Assembly: GCA_028716025.1 (NCBI GenBank)
Contig: JAQUQP010000125.1
Coordinates: 1 to 5,943, forward strand
DNA length: 5,943 bases
From: a bacterium
Lineage (GTDB): Bacteria > UBA6262
Reading direction: 5' to 3'
Made by a program: the position numbers and the translations under genes. The notes beneath the pieces are model-generated. The model saw only the letters and a list, made by a program, of their open reading frames with translations, did not search any database and had not been told where the DNA came from. Shown here piece by piece: positions 1-4,504 of this stretch (positions within the stretch are counted from its first letter, which is position 1; every line of letters starts with the position of its first letter).

Positions 1-137
1 TACCCCAGAGCCGAGGCGCCGGTTATAGCCAGGTTCACATTCCAGTCACTAACTGATCCATCTACTACGTATGCCTGCGCTAAGCTAGACACTAGAAGAG
101 TCAATCCAACTACTAAAGTGCATACTATTCTCTTCAT
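1..137 (-). CDS. Secreted protein, N-terminal part only (runs off left edge)
   Basis: The first 45 codons of a protein continuing beyond the window. It starts at the ATG at 137, preceded by a good Shine-Dalgarno sequence (AAGGAG at 146-151, 8 nt before the ATG). The N-terminus is a typical Sec signal peptide: basic MKR, a hydrophobic core of about 13 residues (VCTLVVGLTLLVSS), then a signal peptidase I site LAQA before Tyr23. The mature start VVDGSVSDWNVNL resembles the opening of carbohydrate-binding, DOMON or CBM9-like exported proteins ('xDGxxxDW'), but 23 mature residues are too few to assign a family. It is probably exported to the cell surface or periplasm. A long leader (about 138-300) contains a copy of the duplicated regulatory element and a strong hairpin. 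I am confident it is a real gene; its function is unknown. Confidence 0.8.
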   Translation of the reverse strand, partial: MKRIVCTLVVGLTLLVSSLAQAYVVDGSVSDWNVNLAITGASALG

Positions 138-174
138 TTTACTATCTCCTTCTTCTCCGGTTCTTCCGGCTTTG

Positions 175-211
175 TCCCCCTGCCAGTCCCGATAAGTCGG
201 GACTAGGGGGA
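175..211. repeat. Long G+C-rich inverted repeat (REP-like hairpin) in the leader of the secreted protein gene
   Basis: Arms AGTCCCGA (185-192) and TCGGGACT (197-204) pair perfectly around TAAG. The outer arms TCCCCCT (175-181) and AGGGGGA (205-211) extend the stem by seven pairs, with GCC (182-184) bulged on one side, giving 15 base pairs in all. There is no T-run on either side, so it is not a classical terminator. It lies about 40-75 nt upstream of the ATG at 137 and would be transcribed in the leader. G+C-rich palindromes of this kind are often dispersed genome-wide; this window cannot show that. Confidence 0.75.
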
Positions 212-217
212 TATCCA

Positions 218-283
218 CTATTAAGACAAATAAATACGTGAGATTAACAGTCAGTTAATCTCACGATATCGTGTCAACTAACG
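218..283 (-). promoter_or_regulatory. Duplicated ~65-nt leader element, copy 1 (candidate attenuator or operator)
   Basis: Read on the minus strand, it has segment A, CGTTAGTTGACAC (283-271), then segment B, CGTGAGATTAAC (265-254), a 5-nt loop, and segment C, GTTAATCTCACG (248-237), followed by a T-rich stretch and ATAG. B and C form a perfect 12-bp stem. The CACG at the end of A can instead pair with the CGTG of B, because 264-275 is a perfect 12-bp palindrome, CACGATATCGTG. The two pairings exclude each other. The same element lies at 1531-1595 upstream of the HD-GYP gene. A promoter just upstream is uncertain: TATTAT at 303-308 could be a -10 in A+T-rich DNA, but I see no matching -35. A plain terminator for the upstream small gene is the main alternative. 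Confidence 0.6.
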
Positions 284-341
284 TCCCAAATTATCATACT
301 ATATAATAGTTGTTTTTTTTGATGATTTTTTGTGAATTGTA

Positions 342-363
342 AGTTAGGTTCTTTACCTTAACT
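342..363 (-). terminator. Weak hairpin after the 58-residue gene, possible 3' end
   Basis: On the minus strand, AGTTAAGGT and ACCTAACT pair as an 8-bp stem with one bulged A around a 5-nt loop, starting about 15 nt after the stop codon at 378. The following sequence is A-rich rather than T-rich, so it lacks the tail of an intrinsic terminator. It may protect the 3' end of the transcript or be incidental. Confidence 0.3.
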
Positions 364-377
364 CAAAACTGCTTTTT

Positions 378-554
378 CTATTTCATCTTCTCTGTCAACC
401 AAAGCTTTACCCGAATCCCTTCTTGTATAGCGATATTAATATCGGCATACTTAAGGGATTTGGCTTTACGATATGCGTGCAATATTTCTACTTCATCTTT
501 GGGAATACCATTTGATCTGCGCTCCTGCCTTCTCCGTTCCATTGCATGATCCAT
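378..554 (-). CDS. Small basic protein of 58 residues, function unknown
   Basis: ATG at 554, TAG at 378-380. A strong ribosome binding site, GGAGG at 561-565, sits 6 nt before the ATG, and a promoter with a perfect -35 lies upstream (591-619). The protein begins MDHAMERRRQERRSNG and ends RVKLWLTEKMK. It is rich in Arg, Lys and Glu, has no membrane segment or signal peptide, and looks like a mostly helical cytoplasmic protein. I do not recognise a family. The arginine-rich N-terminus could bind nucleic acid, but that is only composition. It lies between the HD-GYP gene and the secreted protein gene on the same strand, with its own promoter. An internal ATG at codon 5 is a possible alternative start but has no comparable binding site. 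A gene this short is easily missed by length filters. Confidence 0.6.
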   Translation of the reverse strand: MDHAMERRRQERRSNGIPKDEVEILHAYRKAKSLKYADINIAIQEGIRVKLWLTEKMK

Positions 555-566
555 GACTTGCCTCCA

Positions 567-583
567 TTAATGGTTAGCATTAA
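567..583 (-). repeat. Inverted repeat next to the ribosome binding site of the 58-residue gene
   Basis: TTAATG (567-572) and CATTAA (578-583) are perfect 6-bp arms around GTTAG. The repeat lies between the predicted -10 (591-596) and the GGAGG at 561-565, so in the transcript it falls in the short leader just before the ribosome binding site. It could be an operator or a translation-limiting hairpin; the arms are short and it may be chance. Confidence 0.35.
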
Positions 584-590
584 CAATCTT

Positions 591-619
591 AAAGTAGCAT
601 AACATAGAGCGTTTGTCAA
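591..619 (-). promoter_or_regulatory. Candidate promoter of the 58-residue gene
   Basis: On the minus strand, a perfect -35 TTGACA (619-614), a 17-nt spacer and a weak -10 TACTTT (596-591), about 35-40 nt upstream of the ATG at 554. The -35 and spacer are ideal; the -10 matches the consensus at only three positions, so it may need an activator. A+T-rich direct repeats lie immediately upstream (623-667). Confidence 0.5.
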
Positions 620-622
620 GAA

Positions 623-667
623 GTTTTTACGAATATTATTGTTTTTATACGGTTTTTACCGATATTA
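623..667 (-). repeat. Imperfect 16-bp direct repeats upstream of the -35 box
   Basis: GTTTTTACGAATATTA (623-638) and GTTTTTACCGATATTA (652-667) match at 14 of 16 positions and start 29 bp apart, close to three helical turns. A shorter GTTTTTATAC (641-650) lies between them. They begin 4 bp upstream of the -35 box of the small gene, where an activator or an A-tract UP element would act. They also occupy the space just after the HD-GYP stop codon. Confidence 0.4.
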
Positions 668-672
668 AGTAT

Positions 673-1488
673 TTAGTGCATTTCTTTTCTGGCAACATTA
701 TCCAATACAGCGACCAAATTTGACGCAAATTGGATGTTTTCAAATTTCTTAATCTCGTCGAGACTAGCTTGTACAGCGCCATTGCCTTGAGCTTTATGCT
801 TGCTCATAATGACATCAAAAGCTTCAGCCAAGCCAACTATTTGCGCGTCCAGCGGTATCGCGCCTCCCTTCAACCCTTCCGGGTATCCCATACCGTTGTA
901 CCATTCATGATGATGTTTAATGATGGGACTGAATATTTGCAGGTATTCTACGTCTTTGACCATTTCTGAACCAAATTGAGGGTGCTTTTTCAATTCTTTG
1001 TATTCATCACGGGTTAATTTGTCAGTCTTGCTTAATATTCCATCATCCACATTTAATTTGCCGATATCATGCAACAATCCGGCCATGTTCAGCAGTTCGA
1101 TCTTGTCGTCTTTAAATCCCAGTTCCTGGCCGATCAACCGGCAAAGTTTAGCCACTCTCGTACTATGCCCCAGGAACATGGGTATTTCTTTGCCTTCGAT
1201 AGCCCGCACCATAGCCCTGACGATCAAGGCGCTCACATCCATCAATTCTTTCAAGTCATTGCCTTTAAGCTCTACCGCCGCTGTTTCCGCGTCCCGGTTG
1301 ACAAACGAAGGATCAAGCTTCTTGTTCACTTCTGATTCCAGGATACGGTGATGACCGCCGGGGGTTTTAAATGATTTGATCTTACCCTGGTAAATGTAGT
1401 TCTTTACCGTCTGGACGCTGACCTTTAATACGTTGGCAACTTCTTTAATGGTTAGAACTCTATGTTCGCGAGGAATGTCTTCGATCAT
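673..1488 (-). CDS. HTH - HD-GYP fusion protein, probable DNA-binding cyclic-di-GMP phosphodiesterase or sensor
   Basis: 271 residues from the ATG at 1488, with GAGGG (1496-1500) 7 nt upstream. Residues 12-50 are an excisionase/MerR-like helix-turn-helix (LTIKEVANVLKVSVQTVKNY, then TPGGHHRI). After a linker, about 80-270 is an HD-GYP domain: GHS at 107-109, the HD pair at H140-D141 (LLHDIGKL), H169, HHE at 193-195 and GMGYP at 199-203. Known HD-GYP enzymes hydrolyse cyclic di-GMP to pGpG or GMP. Two deviations: the usual Asp of the 'AD-x-x-DA' metal-binding segment is Glu222 (LAEAFDVIMS), and the usual Arg/Tyr-rich segment after it is absent (SKHKAQ). There is no receiver domain, signal peptide or membrane helix, so this should be a cytoplasmic DNA-binding protein. 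Reduced activity or a ligand-sensing role is possible. It has its own promoter (1620-1648) and a long leader carrying copy 2 of the duplicated element. Confidence 0.9.
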   Translation of the reverse strand: MIEDIPREHRVLTIKEVANVLKVSVQTVKNYIYQGKIKSFKTPGGHHRILESEVNKKLDPSFVNRDAETAAVELKGNDLKELMDVSALIVRAMVRAIEGKEIPMFLGHSTRVAKLCRLIGQELGFKDDKIELLNMAGLLHDIGKLNVDDGILSKTDKLTRDEYKELKKHPQFGSEMVKDVEYLQIFSPIIKHHHEWYNGMGYPEGLKGGAIPLDAQIVGLAEAFDVIMSKHKAQGNGAVQASLDEIKKFENIQFASNLVAVLDNVARKEMH

Positions 1489-1530
1489 AATTCTACCCTC
1501 TATATTTTAAGTTCAGAGTTCTATACGTGT

Positions 1531-1595
1531 CTATCAAAAACAAAAAAAACGTGAAAAAATGCACGGGTTAATCTCACGTTTTGTGTCAACTAACG
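1531..1595 (-). promoter_or_regulatory. Duplicated ~65-nt leader element, copy 2 (candidate attenuator of the HD-GYP gene)
   Basis: On the minus strand: CGTTAGTTGACAC (1595-1583) and CGTGAGATTAAC (1578-1567) are identical to copy 1, then 12 nt, then TCACG (1554-1550), a run of eight T (1549-1542), and ATAG. AAAACGTGA (1582-1574) pairs with TCACGTTTT (1554-1546), giving a 9-bp stem leading into T, which is terminator-like. The strong promoter at 1620-1648 lies upstream, so a transcript starting near 1613 would meet this hairpin within about 70 nt. That placement suggests attenuation. CAC in the first segment can instead pair with GTG in the second. It could also terminate the upstream peptidase operon. 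Confidence 0.6.
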
Positions 1596-1619
1596 CTAAA
1601 CTCTTTGTATTTTATTACT

Positions 1620-1648
1620 TATATACGCTTTTTATCTCTTCTTGTCAA
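1620..1648 (-). promoter_or_regulatory. Strong sigma-70-type promoter of the HTH-HD-GYP gene
   Basis: On the minus strand, a perfect -35 TTGACA (1648-1643), an exact 17-nt spacer and -10 TATATA (1625-1620). The predicted start near 1613 gives a leader of about 125 nt before the ATG at 1488. That leader contains the duplicated element. Confidence 0.75.
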
Positions 1649-1714
1649 GTATTTTCTTGAAAAATGTGTTTTTCCTTTTCTATCACTTATCAACGCTCTT
1701 ACTGCCTTTCGTTC

Positions 1715-1748
1715 TTACTGGCAACTGCCTTTAGCATTTACTGGCAAC
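1715..1748. repeat. Short direct repeats across the end of the peptidase gene
   Basis: TTACTGGCAAC occurs at 1738-1748, inside the last codons of the peptidase gene, and again at 1715-1725, just after its stop codon. A related CTTACTGCC follows near 1698-1706. The 23-bp period suggests a small local duplication. No hairpin-plus-T-run terminator is visible between the stop and the next promoter. Confidence 0.45.
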
Positions 1749-2507
1749 CATCCCCATCACCATCGCTAAAGTCAACGGACTTGGATCCTGTACGTCTACC
1801 GAACTCCAGGCATCCATCATATATTGCTCTATATAGGCATACGGCAAATATCCATACCCGTCATCGCCCCAACTTTCAGACCACGAATTTTTAAATTTAA
1901 CTAACTTCTTCTTATCATCATACCCAACCGGGCAGATAGCATGCCCGCCAAGAGAAGATTCCTTTCTGTTAGGCAATGGCACCACTCCATTTTTTGCGTC
2001 CATCATCCCGTTAAAGACCTCTACTCCTATCACTACCGGTCCTTTTTGTACCAAACTCATCTTCAGCTCTTGCAAATTTAAGATCCTGGCATAGGTTAAA
2101 ACGCTGAACTTTTTGGCATTGTCTTTGGCCCCAGGCTTGGGCTTATCCTGCTGGTGCGGTTTGTACGGCCAGTACTTCTCCCGGCAAACTCCGTATTCTT
2201 TGAGTACTTTCATAGCGGTACGAATAGTAGTACCTTCGCCGTCAAAACCATCTATTTTCTTGCACTCATTATACAGGAACCGCGGAGACAATTCCACCAG
2301 CTTTTCATAATCCACCTGCTCCTGGTATTCTTTCATCCCCACGGTACTGGCAAATCCTACGCATGTGCCTTCATCTCCCTGGTCCCGCACCGGGGTCATC
2401 TTACTGGTATGATCAACTTTGGCCGGCATTTTCACCACTGGCAAATACGCCCGCATCAAGTAGTCTCTTTCATCCATCCTATCACGTACACATCCTAATC
2501 TAGTCAT
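1731..2507 (-). CDS. Papain-family (C1) cysteine peptidase, cytoplasmic, third gene of a toxin-antitoxin operon
   Basis: 258 residues from the ATG at 2507; AGGAG (2513-2517) lies 5 nt upstream. An in-frame TTG at 2510 would sit almost on the ribosome binding site and is rejected. The catalytic set of clan CA C1 peptidases is complete: Q43 and C49 in PVRDQGDEGTCVGFAS, H189 in GGHAICPVGYDD, and N207 in FKNSWSESWG, with the usual glycine- and aromatic-rich end (GDDGYGYLPYAYI). The N-terminus (GCVRDRMDERDYLM) matches the 'PDxxDxRDY' opening common in bacterial C1 peptidases. There is no signal peptide, inhibitory propeptide or membrane helix, so it probably acts in the cytoplasm. It starts 12 nt after the RelE-like toxin stop with no promoter between, so it should share that transcript. 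Its substrate is unknown; the antitoxin is one candidate, by position only. The last ~15 residues (PLTLAMVMGMVASKC) look atypical. Confidence 0.9.
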   Translation of the reverse strand: MTRLGCVRDRMDERDYLMRAYLPVVKMPAKVDHTSKMTPVRDQGDEGTCVGFASTVGMKEYQEQVDYEKLVELSPRFLYNECKKIDGFDGEGTTIRTAMKVLKEYGVCREKYWPYKPHQQDKPKPGAKDNAKKFSVLTYARILNLQELKMSLVQKGPVVIGVEVFNGMMDAKNGVVPLPNRKESSLGGHAICPVGYDDKKKLVKFKNSWSESWGDDGYGYLPYAYIEQYMMDAWSSVDVQDPSPLTLAMVMGMVASKC

Positions 2508-2519
2508 CAATTCTCCTCT

Positions 2520-2777
2520 TTAAAATATATCCTCATGCTTGCCGACCGCTGCTAAAAACGCTTTCTCGCCTTCCCTGCGATAAACCCCGCGATAGTTCAT
2601 AGTAATACTAAACTCCCAATATCCCTCTGCTCCTTCGATCTTTTTATGTCTTAATGAAGGGTGTCTTTCATCTTTCAGCAGCATATCTATACACCAATAT
2701 ATTTTCTTCCTTATCTGCAGAGGAAGCTTCTTTATTACTTTTTGCTGAGAAACAGGAATGATTATCTCCTTGATCAT
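2520..2777 (-). CDS. RelE/ParE-superfamily toxin
   Basis: 85 residues, ATG at 2777, stop at 2520-2522. The start overlaps the antitoxin stop by 4 nt (ATGA), the usual translational coupling of type II modules. The family pattern is clear in the second half: SLRHKKIEG (41-49), GYWEFSITMNYRGVYR (52-67), and the C-terminal VGKHEDIF (78-85). Basic residues R43, H44, K45, K46, R63 and R67 and H81 are candidates for RNA contacts or catalysis. Known relatives are ribosome-dependent mRNA endonucleases, although some ParE members poison gyrase; the 'GKHEDIF' ending favours the RelE-type ribonucleases. The length is normal and the gene looks intact. It is paired with the AbrB-type antitoxin immediately upstream and followed at 12 nt by a cysteine peptidase gene. 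Confidence 0.85.
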   Translation of the reverse strand: MIKEIIIPVSQQKVIKKLPLQIRKKIYWCIDMLLKDERHPSLRHKKIEGAEGYWEFSITMNYRGVYRREGEKAFLAAVGKHEDIF

Positions 2778-3052
2778 TTCTCAGTATCCTTTTCCAGCTC
2801 CTTGCCAGTAGTATAAACCTTATACTGCCCTTTCTTCACTTCCTCTTCCGAGTTCTTTATGGCCTTTTGCCACTTTTCACTGAAAAAGTAGGATTGGTCC
2901 TTTTTGACAATACAAACTGGCGTCATTACAATTTCGCCATCTCGTACCATAAAATTTACTAACTCCCCTTCTTTCAGACCACTGATCTTGCGAATACTCT
3001 GAGGAATAGTCACCTGGTAGTGCCTGGCTATCTTACTTACTGTCGTAGACAT
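2774..3052 (-). CDS. AbrB/SpoVT-family antitoxin
   Basis: 92 residues from the ATG at 3052. The start is fixed by GGAGGTG (3059-3065), 6 nt upstream; the in-frame TTG at 3067 overlaps that site and is rejected. Residues 6-45 form an AbrB/MazE-type swapped-hairpin DNA-binding domain (QVTIPQSIRKISGLKEGELV, then DGEIVMTP). The C-terminal half (55-92, charged, with FSEKWQKAIKNSEEEVKKG) is probably the toxin-binding tail that folds on the RelE partner. Such antitoxins neutralise the toxin and repress their own promoter as a complex. ATAGT/ACTAT repeats around the promoter (3084-3123) are plausible binding sites. AbrB-type antitoxins with RelE-type toxins are a known combination, though less common than RelB-RelE. 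Confidence 0.85.
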   Translation of the reverse strand: MSTTVSKIARHYQVTIPQSIRKISGLKEGELVNFMVRDGEIVMTPVCIVKKDQSYFFSEKWQKAIKNSEEEVKKGQYKVYTTGKELEKDTEK

Positions 3053-3071
3053 GTTTTTCACCTCCAAAACA

Positions 3072-3100
3072 AATATAGCATATAATAGTATTTATGTCAA
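3072..3100 (-). promoter_or_regulatory. Promoter of the AbrB-RelE-peptidase operon
   Basis: On the minus strand, a perfect -35 TTGACA (3100-3095), a 17-nt spacer and an extended -10, TGCTATATT (-10 hexamer at 3077-3072). The expected start, near 3065, falls at the beginning of the GGAGGTG ribosome binding site, so the leader is only about 13 nt. No other promoter is seen before the peptidase gene. Confidence 0.75.
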
Positions 3101-3123
3101 TTACTATTTTACTATATAACTAT
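3084..3123 (-). promoter_or_regulatory. Candidate operator repeats over and upstream of the antitoxin promoter
   Basis: AATAGTA (3084-3090) and TACTATT (3102-3108) are perfect 7-bp inverted arms around an 11-bp centre containing the -35 box. ACTAT recurs at 3103-3107, 3111-3115 and 3119-3123, three copies at an exact 8-bp period reaching upstream of the -35. This is where autorepression by the AbrB-RelE complex would act. The sequence is very A+T-rich, so part of the pattern could be composition. Confidence 0.45.
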
Positions 3124-3128
3124 ATTAT

Positions 3129-3162
3129 AATAAAAACACCCCAAGCTCCCGCCTGAGGTTTT
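3129..3162 (-). terminator. Intrinsic terminator, copy 1 of a 34-bp exact repeat, after the AbiEii/HTH operon
   Basis: As minus-strand RNA, ACCUCAGGC (3159-3151) pairs with GCUUGGGGU (3146-3138) around GGGA, a 9-bp stem using two G-U pairs, followed by GUUUUUAUU. Read on the plus strand, the two G-U pairs become A-C mismatches, so the element is tuned for the minus strand. It lies about 105 nt after the HTH gene stop and is identical to 4537-4570. Confidence 0.75.
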
Positions 3163-3265
3163 GTTCTTTCCCTGATCCCCTGGTAACCTTCCTTTGCTTT
3201 CCTATCCGCCATCCGCTTATTCGGGCTCCTCGAAGGTGAATTTCAGTTATAATATATCGCTTCAA

Positions 3266-3781
3266 CTACTTCATCTCAAAAACCAATCGCTTATGAAACA
3301 CTTCTGCAAAACGTTTTAACGTACCTATGCATACATTTTCACGGCCGCTTTCCACCCTGGAAATGTATTGCTGGATTACCCCAAGCTTTTTAGCTAACTC
3401 CCCTTGAGTATACCCTGATTGTTGCCTCTGCTTTTTAAGTATCTGAGCTATATTTATCCTCTCAGGGATATCACCAGCTTCACGCCGAACTCTCAGACTA
3501 ATCCCCTTTTCCTGCAATAATTCCCGTTCCTGTGTATATTGTGTTTGCCAGAAGGCAAGCTTATCTTTACTCCAAGCGTCTTTCTCCAGTCGTTTCCTGA
3601 TCACTGGCCATTTCCGGCAAAAATCTGCCTGGCTAATAAAACTAAATACTATTTCCGGCTTCTGCACCCGAGACATTAATTTCCCGGCATATATAGAAAA
3701 CCTTGGATTATCAGAGTCTTTCAGAATATCCCGAACTTCCTGCTCATTTAATCTTGTATCCCATAGCCAATTTACTTTCAT
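3266..3781 (-). CDS. Xre-type HTH protein with a conserved-looking N-terminal domain, probable antitoxin and repressor
   Basis: 171 residues, ATG at 3781, TAG at 3266-3268. The C-terminal part (about 111-165) is a clear Cro/C1-type helix-turn-helix (ILKKQRQQSGYTQGELAKKL, then QQYISRVESGR). The N-terminal 85 residues (MKVNWLWDTRLNEQEVRDIL; then NPRFSIYAGKLMSRV; then FCRKWPVIRKRL) look like a small compact domain that I associate with uncharacterised proteins next to nucleotidyltransferase toxins, but I cannot name it with confidence. It starts 8 nt after the toxin stop, with a G-rich stretch overlapping that stop as its likely ribosome binding site. Position and DNA-binding domain suggest it neutralises the AbiEii-like toxin and represses the promoter at 4505-4533. 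It does not look like the winged-helix AbiEi antitoxin, so the pairing is non-standard. Confidence 0.8.
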   Translation of the reverse strand: MKVNWLWDTRLNEQEVRDILKDSDNPRFSIYAGKLMSRVQKPEIVFSFISQADFCRKWPVIRKRLEKDAWSKDKLAFWQTQYTQERELLQEKGISLRVRREAGDIPERINIAQILKKQRQQSGYTQGELAKKLGVIQQYISRVESGRENVCIGTLKRFAEVFHKRLVFEMK

Positions 3782-3789
3782 AACCCACC

Positions 3790-4488
3790 CTACCTTTCTA
3801 TCAATCCCGGCAGCATTCTCAAGATCTGCTCATCCAGATACCTGATCACATCAGCCGTATCGATATTTTCCACTAAATCTAATAATTCTAATTTTAAGTC
3901 TGTCCGGTTGAATCCTCTGTACCAAGCAGCAAAACGCTCTGCCTTTTCAGGGGAAAAATGCTCAAGAAAGAACTCTGACACCGGCTTGTGGTGTTTGGAG
4001 AGATAATAAATATCAAAAAAGTCTTTTGCCGTTTGCCTTCCAGTAGCGATCACTGTCCCGGTAATGCTTTTTCTTTTCTCGATGCCTATACTGGCTATTA
4101 TTTTACGAGAATAAATATCTTCAATAGAATGAAGTCCCTTTTTAGGCCTTTTAAGGTTAGCGACATAATCCTGCACAAAATCTATCTTTAACTGATGCCC
4201 ATCTTTAATCTCCATGAAATAAACTTTCATGGGCACCAGGCCCTTTTTATTCTGTTCAGCATCCAACATATACTTATAACCAGTCTTTTTTGATATAAAG
4301 CTCATGATTTCATCCGGTTGTTGCTGTTTATATCTCTGACTAAAGAAATCCAGATCTTCTGAAAATCTATGCTGATAATAGAACGCCAAAGCAGTGCCGC
4401 CAGTCAGATAGTAGTCTTTATATTTATCAGTAACTATTCGGGCTATCCTCTTCTGTTCCCTCTTGATCATATTGATTTTCTTATCCAT
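3790..4488 (-). CDS. AbiEii/AbiGii-family nucleotidyltransferase toxin
   Basis: 232 residues from the ATG at 4488, chosen because GGAGGG (4493-4498) precedes it and because an upstream in-frame start at 4533 lies inside the -35 box. The nucleotidyltransferase (DUF1814-like) motifs are in order: YYLTGGTALA (26-35), RFSEDLDFFS with metal-binding D45 and D47 (41-50), LKIDFV with the third acidic residue D103, and TAKDFFDIYYL (153-163). Known family members act as toxins of AbiE-type abortive-infection systems or as MenT-like enzymes that transfer nucleotides to tRNA, stopping growth during phage attack or stress. There is no signal peptide or membrane segment. It is first in a two-gene operon; the HTH partner follows 8 nt later. 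In canonical AbiE the antitoxin comes first. The gene looks intact. Confidence 0.88.
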   Translation of the reverse strand: MDKKINMIKREQKRIARIVTDKYKDYYLTGGTALAFYYQHRFSEDLDFFSQRYKQQQPDEIMSFISKKTGYKYMLDAEQNKKGLVPMKVYFMEIKDGHQLKIDFVQDYVANLKRPKKGLHSIEDIYSRKIIASIGIEKRKSITGTVIATGRQTAKDFFDIYYLSKHHKPVSEFFLEHFSPEKAERFAAWYRGFNRTDLKLELLDLVENIDTADVIRYLDEQILRMLPGLIER

Positions 4489-4504
4489 ATTACCCTCCGC
4501 TATA

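Noticed and set aside
277..307. Plus-strand TATAAT at 302-307 as a promoter
   Set aside because: No acceptable -35 at 16-18 nt and no plus-strand gene downstream.
650..662. CGGT-TTTT-ACCG hairpin as terminator of the HD-GYP gene
   Set aside because: Only a 4-bp stem and no T-run in the minus direction.
730..1351. Open frames on the plus strand opposite the HD-GYP gene, and similar plus-strand frames at 1581-1894, 2113-2498, 3988-4191, 4745-4996 and 5492-5704
   Set aside because: They lie opposite clear minus-strand genes or in A+T-rich leaders, encode no recognisable domain and lack convincing ribosome binding sites; they are shadows.
1531..1595. Known cyclic-di-GMP riboswitch in the HD-GYP leader
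   Set aside because: The element is too short and I see none of the conserved core or tetraloop-receptor sequence of the GEMM classes; the resemblance is only in gene context.
3053..3067. TTG start at 3067 for the AbrB-like antitoxin
   Set aside because: It overlaps the GGAGGTG that serves the ATG at 3052.
3120..3212. 30-codon minus-strand frame starting MADRKAKEGY
   Set aside because: It runs straight through the terminator hairpin and ends in its T-rich tail; no good ribosome binding site. Just upstream, 27 bases around 3220-3246 read KFTFEEPE-stop, possibly a remnant of a lost gene, but too short to call.
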